Of a stretch of 64,000 nucleotides of DNA, positions 17,876 to 24,810 are shown in pieces; position 1 is the stretch's first letter; the number at the start of each line of letters is the position of its first letter. The notes under the pieces are model-generated. The model did no database searches. It was not told the DNA's origin and saw only the letters and a program-made list of their open reading frames with translations. Location: positions 24,324-88,323 of the forward strand of contig CALMZO010000300.1 in NCBI GenBank assembly GCA_937870825.1, written 5' to 3'. The translations under genes were made by a program, and so were the position numbers. Origin of the DNA: an uncultured Chloroflexota bacterium (GTDB lineage: Bacteria; Chloroflexota; Anaerolineae; UBA4142; SHND01).

Positions 17876-18352
17876 ATGCCCTCCCGCGAATATCCGACTT
17901 TTCCCATCCCCGGCGTCGGCGTCGTTTGTTTCCATGACGACGCTGTGCTGTTGGTGCAGCGCGGCAAGGAACCACGACGCGGCGAGTGGAGCATTCCCGG
18001 CGGGGCAGTGGAAGTGGGCGAATCGGTGCGCGATGCGGCGCTCCGCGAATTTGGCGAAGAATGCGGCGGGGCAATCGAACTGCGCGACTTGGTGGATGTC
18101 GTAGATTTGATTTCGCGCGATGACGCGGGACGCGTGCGTTTTCATTACGCGCTGGTTGATTTTTGGGCGGAATGGCGCGGCGGCGAATTGCATCCAAGCG
18201 ATGATGTGATGGATGCGCGCTGGGTCAAGTTAGAGGAATTGGACGCGTACGGTTTGCCGACGTGGACGCGCGCGGTGATTGAGAAAGCGGTAGGGCTGCG
18301 GGCGAATCGAATTCGCGCCAACAACAACGCGAAACCTGCCTCCGCAGGTTGA
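17876..18352 (+). CDS. NUDIX hydrolase, ADP-ribose pyrophosphatase-like
   Basis: 158 residues. The NUDIX box is intact at residues 42-65 (GGAVEVGESVRDAALREFGE then ECGG), with the REFGEE metal-binding core. It is preceded by VLLVQRGKEPRRGEWSIPGG. Such enzymes cleave nucleoside diphosphates linked to another group, such as ADP-ribose or NADH. No residue in the sequence fixes the substrate. ATG 17876 is chosen because upstream codons come from the 7-nt repeat element. The C-terminal NNNAKPASAG is encoded by a small palindrome (AACCTGC/GCAGGTT) and is probably not functional. Confidence 0.88.
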   Translation: MPSREYPTFPIPGVGVVCFHDDAVLLVQRGKEPRRGEWSIPGGAVEVGESVRDAALREFGEECGGAIELRDLVDVVDLISRDDAGRVRFHYALVDFWAEWRGGELHPSDDVMDARWVKLEELDAYGLPTWTRAVIEKAVGLRANRIRANNNAKPASAG

Positions 18353-18369
18353 ACAATCGGAGATTGAAC

Positions 18370-18391
18370 AATCGCCGTAGGGCGATTTTGT
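18370..18391 (+). terminator. weak hairpin with short T run
   Basis: AATCGCC, a 4-nt loop and GGCGATT followed by TTG. The stem of 7 bp and poor T run make it a weak terminator; the sequence is part of a repeated ATTGAACAATCG stretch. Confidence 0.35.
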
Positions 18392-18445
18392 GACGCGATG
18401 TTCTTTATCGCATGTTGCTGCGATTTCCAACTGTCCGAACTTTCC

Positions 18446-18814
18446 ATGAAACGCATCTTGTTATGGGTATTCGGCGCGGCGGGAATTTTTCTCACCGCGC
18501 TGTTTTATTTTCTCGCGCTCCGAGTGCAAGGCGCGTTGAAATTTTTGCTCCTGCTGCCCGACGCGGGGATTGTGATTTTTGTTTTGTTGCTGCTCGTCTC
18601 ACTGATTGAAATTGCAGTGATGACATTCGCGTTGAGACGTTTGGCAAAGCTCGTTCCATTCCGTATGCTGTGCGTGATTGCCGGGGGCTATGTGGCGTTT
18701 GCGGGAATGTATGCCGTTGTTTATGCGCTGCTCGTTCCCGAAACGCGCGGGATACAAATTCTCGCCGCGTTGTGCGTTGTACGGTGGTTCACGTTGTGGT
18801 TGATTCGCGTATGA
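18446..18814 (+). CDS. small four-helix membrane protein, unknown
   Basis: 122 residues with four hydrophobic segments (GIFLTALFYFLAL, DAGIVIFVLLLLVSLIEI, CVIAGGYVAFAGMYAVVYAL, ILAALCVVRWFTLWLI) and few charged residues. I recognise no family. ATG 18446 begins MKRILLWVFG, a good start for a membrane protein; upstream codons are compositionally poor. Its stop shares bases with the ATG of the DUF167 gene, so they are coupled. Confidence 0.6.
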   Translation: MKRILLWVFGAAGIFLTALFYFLALRVQGALKFLLLLPDAGIVIFVLLLLVSLIEIAVMTFALRRLAKLVPFRMLCVIAGGYVAFAGMYAVVYALLVPETRGIQILAALCVVRWFTLWLIRV

Positions 18815-19101
18815 TGTTTCAAGAATCGAAAAACGGTATCACATTCGCGGTCAAACTTGTCCCACGCGGGAAACGCGATGAGATTGTTGGTGTGGAAAAT
18901 GACGCGATAAAAATTCGGGTGAACGCGCCGCCCGTCGAAGGACGCGCGAATGAAGCGCTGTTGAAATTTCTCGCGCAGCGGTTGAACGTTGCATGCGCGA
19001 ATGTAGAAATCGTGCGCGGCGAAACATCGCGGAACAAAGTCGTTCGCGTGCGCGGCATTCCGCTTGCGCGCTTGCAGGAAATTTTGAATAAAAAATCGTG
19101 A
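18811..19101 (+). CDS. DUF167/YggU family protein
   Basis: 96 residues. The family core is clear: FAVKLVPRGKRDEIVGV, IKIRVNAPPVEGRANEALLK, FLAQRLNVACANVEIVRGE and SRNKVVRVRG. YggU-type proteins are small conserved proteins of unknown function. ATG 18811 overlaps the previous stop (ATGATG). The stop codon is inside the stem of the downstream terminator. Confidence 0.9.
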   Translation: MMFQESKNGITFAVKLVPRGKRDEIVGVENDAIKIRVNAPPVEGRANEALLKFLAQRLNVACANVEIVRGETSRNKVVRVRGIPLARLQEILNKKS

Positions 19102-19126
19102 CGAATTTCTCGTCACGATTTTTTTA
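19091..19126. terminator. bidirectional terminator between converging genes
   Basis: A 13-bp stem (AAAAATCGTGACG with CGTCACGATTTTT) and 7-nt loop are followed by a T run on + and an A-derived T run on -. It serves the DUF167 gene and the gene ending at 19124. Confidence 0.9.
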
Positions 19127-19591
19127 TCCCACTTGTATCGTCGCCAAGTCCGCGTCGAAAATTTGTTTGTCGTCCTCTTCCGCGATCTTTTTTCCTGCTT
19201 CGCGCGCCAATTCCAAATAGCGGCGCATTTCTTCTTCGTCGTCTGCCACCATCGCCGCGCGCGCCAACGCTTCGTACGCGAACGCCAAATCGAAATCGCC
19301 AATGTTGTGTTCGACGCAAATGGCGAGCGAGCGCTGCGCGTGATAGTGCGCGGGTTCCGCGCGCTTCAACACCGCATACACGCGCGCACATTGCCATTCG
19401 CCGCGCGCAAAATTCACGGGTTCGCCGATTTGTCCCCAGTGATGCCGCGACGCATGCGCGGCGTGTAGCATTTCGTCGTCTTGCGCGCGCGTGCGGATGT
19501 CCATTTTCATCAACGTCCATACATGATTGAACAAGTCCACCGCGAGCTGGCGATGAAGTTCGGGAGTGAGGGGGATTTTGGTGTCGCTCAT
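19124..19591 (-). CDS. conserved alpha-helical protein, function unknown
   Basis: 155 residues, predicted almost fully helical. The stretch DDEMLHAAHASRHHWGQIG followed by ARGEWQCARVYAVLKRAEPA resembles a conserved hypothetical family in which helix pairs look like degenerate tetratricopeptide repeats. No catalytic motif is seen. The C terminus is acidic. It lies four bases downstream of the zinc-ribbon gene, so the two are probably co-transcribed. Confidence 0.7.
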   Translation of the reverse strand: MSDTKIPLTPELHRQLAVDLFNHVWTLMKMDIRTRAQDDEMLHAAHASRHHWGQIGEPVNFARGEWQCARVYAVLKRAEPAHYHAQRSLAICVEHNIGDFDLAFAYEALARAAMVADDEEEMRRYLELAREAGKKIAEEDDKQIFDADLATIQVG

Positions 19592-19594
19592 AGG

Positions 19595-20293
19595 TTATGG
19601 CACAAGAATCCTTCCACAGTTCACGCAAGACACCAATTCATTCCCCAAACGCACGCGCGAAACCAAGCCACTTGGCACTGCCGTCCCGCACGCCGTACAC
19701 GATGCCGCTTTCATCATCACGACAGCGCGCCCTTTTTTCGTGCGCCGCAGTTCGTCGTACACATGCAGCGTTTCAGTAGACAATTGCGCGCGAATGGAAT
19801 CGCGTTTGTGCGCCAATTCTGCGTCGGACGCGTCCAGGTCGCGTAGGGCAGTGCGTTCTTGTTCATTCCGCGCGTTCGTTTCCGCCGCGAGTTTTGCATA
19901 CGCCGCGCGGTTGCCCTTTTCGGCGTCTTCCGCGCTTTCGATTTGCTCCATCAGCGCGAGTTCTTGGTCTTCCAATTCGCTCTTGCGGCGCTGCAACATT
20001 TTTTCGTCCGCGTTCAAGCCCGCGAGTTCTTTGGCGTTGGTGATGCGTCCGCTGTACAGCCGTTCATTCACTTGCTTCAATTTGTCCGTCAGCCCGCTCG
20101 TTTCGAGCTCGAGCGCGCGCAGTTGCGCCTTGAGCTCATGCGCCTTTTTTTCCGATTGTTCGAGCGCGGCGCGCGCGGATTGCACCGCAGACGTGTCTGC
20201 CAATTTTTTTTCAAGCGCGACGCGTGCCGCCGCGTTTTCGTCACTTCGCGTATCCAAGTGCTGGAGTTCACCGAGCAAGGTCATTTGATTCAT
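19595..20293 (-). CDS. coiled-coil protein with C4 zinc ribbon (zf-RING_7 family)
   Basis: 232 residues. Residues 1-175 form long charged coiled coils (for example KKAHELKAQLRALELETSGL). LYSGRITNAKELAGLNADE is the conserved motif of the family. The tail carries two CxxC pairs, CTACG and CVNCG, that should bind one zinc. Homologues are thought to bind nucleic acid or act as adaptors; the function is not settled. ATG 20293 has AAGGA upstream. Transcription runs away from mraZ, so the 20294-20507 gap holds divergent signals. Confidence 0.85.
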   Translation of the reverse strand: MNQMTLLGELQHLDTRSDENAAARVALEKKLADTSAVQSARAALEQSEKKAHELKAQLRALELETSGLTDKLKQVNERLYSGRITNAKELAGLNADEKMLQRRKSELEDQELALMEQIESAEDAEKGNRAAYAKLAAETNARNEQERTALRDLDASDAELAHKRDSIRAQLSTETLHVYDELRRTKKGRAVVMMKAASCTACGTAVPSGLVSRVRLGNELVSCVNCGRILVP

Positions 20294-20349
20294 ACAGTCG
20301 GAAATCCTTAAAGTTTACGCGCGGGCGCGGAATCGGTGGGGAATACCTA

Positions 20350-20378
20350 TTGACATGCCCCGAAAAATAAGTAATAAT
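20350..20378 (+). promoter_or_regulatory. upstream mraZ promoter (P1)
   Basis: TTGACA at 20350-20355 is followed after 16 bp by TAATAA at 20372-20377. The predicted start is just before the first MraZ box. Confidence 0.65.
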
Positions 20379-20388
20379 GTGGAACGCT

Positions 20389-20414
20389 GTGGGGCAAAGT
20401 GGGGGAAAGTGGTG
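20389..20414 (+). promoter_or_regulatory. MraZ operator: three direct GTGGG-type boxes
   Basis: GTGGGG at 20389, GTGGGG at 20399 and GTGGTG at 20409 are spaced exactly 10 bp apart, the known arrangement of MraZ boxes. They lie directly downstream of promoter P1. An inverted copy (CCCCCAC, 20422-20428) and another GTGGGG (20441) are nearby. They predict that MraZ represses its own operon. Confidence 0.85.
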
Positions 20415-20428
20415 ATATTTTCCCCCAC

Positions 20429-20468
20429 TTGACATCTCTGGTGGGGAATTTTAGAACGGTTGTTCTAA
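20429..20468 (+). promoter_or_regulatory. second mraZ promoter with overlapping LexA-type palindrome
   Basis: TTGACA at 20429-20434 and a weak -10 (TAGAAC, 20452-20457) have a 17-bp spacer. The -10 is inside the perfect inverted repeat TTAGAACGGTTGTTCTAA (20451-20468). Its core GAAC-N4-GTTC is the gram-positive type SOS box. Confidence 0.5.
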
Positions 20469-20507
20469 ATTTGGGCTAGCACAAGGCGCTGCTCCTACGA
20501 CACACAC

Positions 20508-20948
20508 ATGTTTCTCGGCGAATATTCCCACAATCTTGATGAAAAAGGGCGCTTGACCTTGCCCGCGCGTTGGCGTGAGCAGCTCGGTCAGCGCGTCGTC
20601 GTCACGCGTGGGATGGAGCCGTGCCTGTTTGTTTTTCCGGTTGCCAAGTTTGAGACGTTCCTGAATGAAATTAACACGGTGGGCATGACCGCCGCCGACG
20701 CGCGCGGATTATCGCGCTTTTTCAGCAGCAAGGCAACCGATGATGAATTGGACAAACAGGGCAGGATTTCGCTGCCGCAAAATCTGCGTGACCATGCGAA
20801 TTTGAACGGCGAGGTGATGGTCGTCGGCGCGTTCGACCATGTGGAATTGTGGAGCCCCGCACAATATGACCGCGCCGATGCCGAATTGGTGAAAAAGGTG
20901 CCGGACATGGCAGAGCGCGTGAATGAGGCGCTGCTCAAAATGCGATGA
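20508..20948 (+). CDS. mraZ: transcriptional regulator MraZ
   Basis: 146 residues, usual length. Two AbrB-like halves carry the conserved acidic-x-x-x-R motifs: EYSHNLDEKGRLTLPARWRE near residue 5 and DELDKQGRISLPQNLRDHA near residue 80. MraZ forms a ring that binds GTGGG repeats and represses the dcw operon. Here the repeats stand upstream. Only a weak AAGG precedes ATG 20508. It is the first gene of the cell wall/division cluster. Confidence 0.95.
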   Translation: MFLGEYSHNLDEKGRLTLPARWREQLGQRVVVTRGMEPCLFVFPVAKFETFLNEINTVGMTAADARGLSRFFSSKATDDELDKQGRISLPQNLRDHANLNGEVMVVGAFDHVELWSPAQYDRADAELVKKVPDMAERVNEALLKMR

Positions 20949-20957
20949 GGCGAGAAG

Positions 20958-20983
20958 CGTAGGGCTGTGCCTTGTGTCTGCCC
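20958..20983 (+). repeat. REP-like element, family II (GTAGGGGCTGTGCCTTGTGCC)
   Basis: A short palindromic element with GTAGGGCTGTGCC, then TTGTGTCTGCCC, between mraZ and rsmH. Copies follow rsmH (21891-21920) and ftsI (24379-24404), each just after a gene end. Confidence 0.7.
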
Positions 20984-20984
20984 G

Positions 20985-21869
20985 ATGAACGTGAAACGTG
21001 AAACGTCAAGCGTCAAACCGCATGTGCCTGTTCTGCCGGATGAGGTGATGCGCGCGCTCACGCCCAAACCCGGCGGCACATACATTGATGGCACGCTGGG
21101 CGCGGGCGGACATGCGGAAGCGATATTGAAAGCGTGTGCGCCGGACGGAAGATTGTTGGGGCTGGACGGCGACCCCGAAGCAATACAAATCGCGCGTGAT
21201 ACGTTGCGTCCATTTGGAGAGCGCGCAGTTTTGGTCCGCTCGAACTTTTTACAAATGAAAACAGTTGCCGTCGAACATGACTTTGTCCCCGCCGACGGCG
21301 TACTGCTCGACTTGGGCTTGTCCTCGATGCAGCTCGCGAATCTCGAACGCGGTTTTTCGTTTTCGAGTTCGTCACTCGATATGCGGATGGACAATCGCAC
21401 CGAGCTCACCGCGCTGGATATTGTGAACGACTGGGACGAACAAGACATCGCGGACTTGATTTTTGAATACGGCGAAGAACGCGCCTCGCGCAAAATTGCG
21501 CGATGGGTTGTGGCGAACCGTCCGATTCAAAACGCGCAAGAGCTCGCCGACGTGATTGAGCGCGCGGTCGGGCGGCACGGGAAAATTCATCCCGCGACGC
21601 GAACGTTCCAGGCATTGCGCATCGTCGTCAACAACGAACTCGAAAATTTAGAGAACACACTGCCGCAGTTGGCAGAGGTTGTGGGGCAGGGCGGACGCGT
21701 TGCCATCATCACATTTCATTCGCTCGAAGACCGCATGGTGAAAAATTTTTTCAAGACAAATGAACATTGGAAAAATTTGACCAAGCATCCGCTCAAGCCA
21801 ACGTATCAGCAGACGCGCGAAAATCCGCGCGCGCGCAGCGCGAAATTGAGAGTGGCGGAGAGAAAGTAA
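20985..21869 (+). CDS. rsmH: 16S rRNA (cytosine1402-N4)-methyltransferase
   Basis: 294 residues. The S-adenosylmethionine site is YIDGTLGAGGHAEAIL. LLDLGLSSMQL, GFSFSSSSLDMRMD, ATRTFQALRIVVNNEL, ITFHSLEDRMVKNFF and a terminal NPRARSAKLRVAE complete the RsmH signature. It methylates C1402 in the ribosomal decoding centre. ATG 20985 is chosen because the family core HVPVLPDEVM begins about 18 codons later. Those codons (NVKRETSSVK) are translated from the 7-nt repeats at 20991-21018, so the N terminus is repeat-derived. Confidence 0.93.
   Translation: MNVKRETSSVKPHVPVLPDEVMRALTPKPGGTYIDGTLGAGGHAEAILKACAPDGRLLGLDGDPEAIQIARDTLRPFGERAVLVRSNFLQMKTVAVEHDFVPADGVLLDLGLSSMQLANLERGFSFSSSSLDMRMDNRTELTALDIVNDWDEQDIADLIFEYGEERASRKIARWVVANRPIQNAQELADVIERAVGRHGKIHPATRTFQALRIVVNNELENLENTLPQLAEVVGQGGRVAIITFHSLEDRMVKNFFKTNEHWKNLTKHPLKPTYQQTRENPRARSAKLRVAERK
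20991..21018 (+). repeat. 7-nt periodic repeat, ACGTCAA/ACGTGAA class, copy 1
   Basis: Four consecutive heptamers: GTGAAAC, GTGAAAC, GTCAAGC, GTCAAAC. It encodes part of the RsmH N terminus. Confidence 0.8.
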
Positions 21870-21886
21870 GCGGTAATCAGAAGGCA

Positions 21887-21953
21887 GTGTGCAGTTGGGG
21901 CAACGCCTTGTGCTTGCCCTCAAACGTCAAGCGTCAAGCGTGAAACGTCAAAT
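21887..21953 (+). repeat. REP-like family II copy followed by 7-nt repeat, class ACGTCAA, copy 2
   Basis: GTTGGGGCAACGCC and TTGTGCTTGCCC (21894-21919) are followed by GTCAAGC, GTCAAGC, GTGAAAC, GTCAAAT (21926-21953). Together they fill most of the rsmH-ftsL gap (21870-22038). Confidence 0.75.
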
Positions 21954-22038
21954 GCGTCGAAGACGTTCTGTAACGCCGACGATGAATGTGAGATAAGCAC
22001 TCCGCGCTTTGCAATTTGCGAAATGGTTACACAAGGTG

Positions 22039-22557
22039 ATGAAGAAGCGATTGGCATTGTGGCGTCAAGAACTGAATCAAAATTTTCGCGCGTTCAAAAA
22101 AGGCGCGCGCACGCATTGGCAAAATTTGCCGGCGTTTGGAACGGCGCGCATTGCCCTGCTCGCGCTCGGCATGTTTATTCTCGTCGCGTTAATTTATCTC
22201 GCGCAGTCTTCGAATGCGGCATTGCTCGCGCGCGACTTGCGCGTCAAGCAGTTGAAAATTCAAGAAGTGGAACGCGAGAACGCCCAGCTGCGATATGAAA
22301 TCGCCGCGCTCGCATCGCCCTCCGCCATCGAACAACGCGCGCGCAAACTCGGCTTGGGTCCGGCAAAACGCGTCGTGTATGCCGAGATGCCGTGGATTCA
22401 ACCCGAACCCAATGAACTGATGCCCGCGTTTTTGCCGCAGGGACAAATCGTCACTGCGCCGCAAACATTTCAATCGAGTTCGAATACTTTGGAAGATTTG
22501 CTCGCGCTCTTTGGTTTGGCAAGTCTGACGGAACGTGTGAATGCACAAAGTCAGTGA
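22039..22557 (+). CDS. ftsL: FtsL/DivIC-type septum protein
   Basis: 172 residues in the ftsL position between rsmH and ftsI. A basic cytoplasmic start is followed by one membrane helix (IALLALGMFILVALIYLA) and a coiled coil (RVKQLKIQEVERENAQLRYE), then SAIEQRARKLGLG, typical of septum formation initiator proteins. The long Gln/Pro-rich tail is unusual for FtsL. ATG 22039 is preferred; a TTG at 22009 is also open. FtsL bridges FtsQ/FtsB and the FtsW-FtsI synthase. Confidence 0.85.
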   Translation: MKKRLALWRQELNQNFRAFKKGARTHWQNLPAFGTARIALLALGMFILVALIYLAQSSNAALLARDLRVKQLKIQEVERENAQLRYEIAALASPSAIEQRARKLGLGPAKRVVYAEMPWIQPEPNELMPAFLPQGQIVTAPQTFQSSSNTLEDLLALFGLASLTERVNAQSQ

Positions 22558-22628
22558 TGAGGTATGAGTGCGGAGGACTGAGTGGAAATGCAAACTCATT
22601 ACTCAGTCCTCTGCACTCGCTACTTTTC
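22557..22628 (+). repeat. 7-nt periodic hairpin element (word TGAGTGC/ACTCAGT)
   Basis: Left arm words around GAGTGCGGAGGACTGAGT pair with ACTCAGTCCTCTGCACTC on the right. The element covers the ftsL-ftsI junction. It includes the GGAGGA (22572-22577) that serves as the ftsI ribosome binding site and the first codons of ftsI. Confidence 0.75.
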
Positions 22629-24357
22629 AGTGTCTGCTCTCACTCCCAATCAATTCTCTCGCCGCACCTACGTCCTGTTCACACTCATGGTGGCAGCGGC
22701 ATTGGTGATTGTCGCGCGGCTTGGCTATTGGCAGGTGATGCGGCATGAGGACTTGGGGAAACTCGCGCTGGACTTGCGCGAGCGCACGATTACGGAATAC
22801 GCGCGCCGCGGCGATATTCTCACTGCCGACGGAATCTTGCTTGCAACCGACATTTATTCGTACGAAGTCGCGGCGCATCCCAACCTCATCCACAATCCAA
22901 AAGAGCAAGCGCAATTTCTTGCACCGATTTTGAACATTGGCGAAAGCGTACTCGTCGAACAATTGTCGTCGAAGGCAAGCACGGTGATGGTCACGCTGAA
23001 CGCGCCGACGAGCGCGGGCAAAGAACTCACCGCATTACGCAACGCGGGAAAAATTGGCGCGATTGATTTTGTCGCGAAACCGATTCGGCGGTATCCGGGC
23101 GGTTCGCTCGCCGCGCACATTATCGGATTCACCAGCGCGAGTCGTCTCGGCGCGTACGGTCTGGAGCAGTACTATGATGAACTCTTGCGCGGACGCGACG
23201 GAAAAATTCGCGCCGAGTCCGACGCCTTGGGCGATGAAACGCTGCCGTTCGATTTGCCGCAAGGTTCGCCCGCGCACGATGGTTCGACGATTGTGCTCAC
23301 GCTGAACAGCGCGATTCAAAACATCGCGGAACGCGAATTGCAAAAAGGGCTGGCAGAATTTGGCGCGCCGCGCGGACAAATTCTCATCATGGAACCGCAG
23401 ACAGGAAAAATTCTCGCGCTGGCGAGCTATCCCGCGCCCGATGTGAACGCGTTCGCGACGACGAAACTCGACCAATTCAACAATCCCGCCGTGAGTTTGC
23501 CGTACGAACCGGGTTCCGTGTTCAAAGTGATTACCCTCGCGACAGGGCTCGATTCGGGAAAAATTTCGCGCGGCATCGTGATGAATGACCCGGGCTCGGT
23601 GGTGATTGGCGGACGGCGTTTTTTCAATTCCGACCGCAAAGGGTACGGGAATGTTGATTTGGTGACGGCGATGGAAAAATCGCTAAACGTCATCGCCGCG
23701 AAAATTGCGTTGGCGACGGGCGCGAAAACGTTTTATCAATATCTGCACGATTTCGGTTTCGGCTCGTTGAGCGGCATTGACCTCGCGGGCGAAATTCCCG
23801 GCACGGTAAAAAATCCGGGCGATGGGATTTGGTACGAATCCGACTTGGGGACCAATGCGTTCGGGCAGGGGCTGGCAGCGACGCCTTTGCAAATGGCAAA
23901 CGCGTTGGCGACGGTGGCGAACGGCGGAAATCTGATGCGCCCGTACATTGTGGACCGCATCATTCATCCGGACGGTTCCGTCGAAGTGCGGCAGCCGCGC
24001 GTGATTCGCCGCGTGTTGAAACCCGAAACGTCCGCGATGGTGATTGATATTCTGTCGCGTTCCATCGGCAAAGAGTCCACGAACAAAGCGAATTTGCCCG
24101 GTTACAAAATCGCGGGCAAGACCGGCACCGCGCAAATTCCCGTACCCGGCGGCTATGACCCGAAATGGACAATTGCTTCGTTCGGCGGATTTTTTCCGGC
24201 AGACAATCCGCAGTACGTGATTCTCGTAAAAATTGACCGTCCGACAAAATCGCCGTGGGGTTCGCAAGTCGCCTCGCCGATTTTTGCCAGTGTGGCGCAG
24301 CAGCTCGCGCAATTGACCGGACTGCCGCCGGATGATGTGCGGACGGGGGTAAAGTGA
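22588..24357 (+). CDS. ftsI: peptidoglycan D,D-transpeptidase FtsI (PBP3)
   Basis: 589 residues. Membrane helix (VLFTLMVAAALVIVARLGYW), dimerisation domain (ARRGDILTADGILLATD) and transpeptidase domain. The three active motifs are present: SVFK (in EPGSVFKVIT), SLN (in MEKSLNVIAAK) and KTGT (in IAGKTGTAQIP). It cross-links septal peptidoglycan with FtsW. ATG 22588 is ten bases after GGAGGA; GTG 22582 and GTG 22630 are alternatives. The first 14 codons come from the hairpin repeat, so the original start may have been GTG 22630. Confidence 0.95.
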   Translation: MQTHYSVLCTRYFSVSALTPNQFSRRTYVLFTLMVAAALVIVARLGYWQVMRHEDLGKLALDLRERTITEYARRGDILTADGILLATDIYSYEVAAHPNLIHNPKEQAQFLAPILNIGESVLVEQLSSKASTVMVTLNAPTSAGKELTALRNAGKIGAIDFVAKPIRRYPGGSLAAHIIGFTSASRLGAYGLEQYYDELLRGRDGKIRAESDALGDETLPFDLPQGSPAHDGSTIVLTLNSAIQNIAERELQKGLAEFGAPRGQILIMEPQTGKILALASYPAPDVNAFATTKLDQFNNPAVSLPYEPGSVFKVITLATGLDSGKISRGIVMNDPGSVVIGGRRFFNSDRKGYGNVDLVTAMEKSLNVIAAKIALATGAKTFYQYLHDFGFGSLSGIDLAGEIPGTVKNPGDGIWYESDLGTNAFGQGLAATPLQMANALATVANGGNLMRPYIVDRIIHPDGSVEVRQPRVIRRVLKPETSAMVIDILSRSIGKESTNKANLPGYKIAGKTGTAQIPVPGGYDPKWTIASFGGFFPADNPQYVILVKIDRPTKSPWGSQVASPIFASVAQQLAQLTGLPPDDVRTGVK

Positions 24358-24378
24358 CGGGGCGCGGGTGACGAGAAA

Positions 24379-24404
24379 CGTAGGGGCTGTGCCTTGTGCC
24401 TACC
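24379..24404 (+). repeat. REP-like element, family II, copy after ftsI
   Basis: GTAGGGGCTGTGCC followed by TTGTGCCTACCC, closely matching the copy at 20958. Confidence 0.7.
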
Positions 24405-24441
24405 CATCTGTTGTCAAAGAAACTTGGCGGAGAAAAATTTC

Positions 24442-24765
24442 ATGGGAATCGCAAAACAACAAATCGGTGTGACGCGCGGGTACAAAGCAAAAACGAAACG
24501 CAGTCCGGAACGCGCGCCAAACGCGTCTTTAAAAATTCTCGCGAGTTTGCGCGCGAGTGCGCGCGAAATCCGCGCCTTTGTCGCGGCGGAGCTTGTGTAT
24601 GCGACAATGGACACCGCGCGCTTGCTGAATTACCTGACGTGGCAATTCGGCTTTCGTGCGCGCAGGCGCGTCGACCCGGTAAGGCACGACCTTGAACTGT
24701 TTGTGCATGAACACGAATTGCTTCACGACAGCCCAACCTTGGCGACCGAAAAAATTCGAGTGTGA
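24442..24765 (+). CDS. hypothetical basic protein in the murE position
   Basis: 107 residues from ATG 24442, preceded by GGCGGAG with good spacing. It has a strongly basic first third (RGYKAKTKRSPERAPNASLK) and then likely helices (KILASLRASAREIRAFVAAE). I recognise no family. It fills the slot between ftsI and murF where most dcw clusters carry murE. The ribosome site and position favour a real gene; the lack of any known domain leaves doubt. Confidence 0.5.
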   Translation: MGIAKQQIGVTRGYKAKTKRSPERAPNASLKILASLRASAREIRAFVAAELVYATMDTARLLNYLTWQFGFRARRRVDPVRHDLELFVHEHELLHDSPTLATEKIRV

Positions 24766-24789
24766 GATACGCAAAAAAGAGGATGCATT

Positions 24790-24810
24790 CAACGTTATAC
24801 GTTATACGAT
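24790..24810 (+). repeat. short 7-nt repeat (ACGTTAT, ACGTTAT, ACGATAT)
   Basis: Three heptamers end exactly at the ATG of murF, so the repeat occupies its translation initiation region. No other Shine-Dalgarno is visible. Confidence 0.6.
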
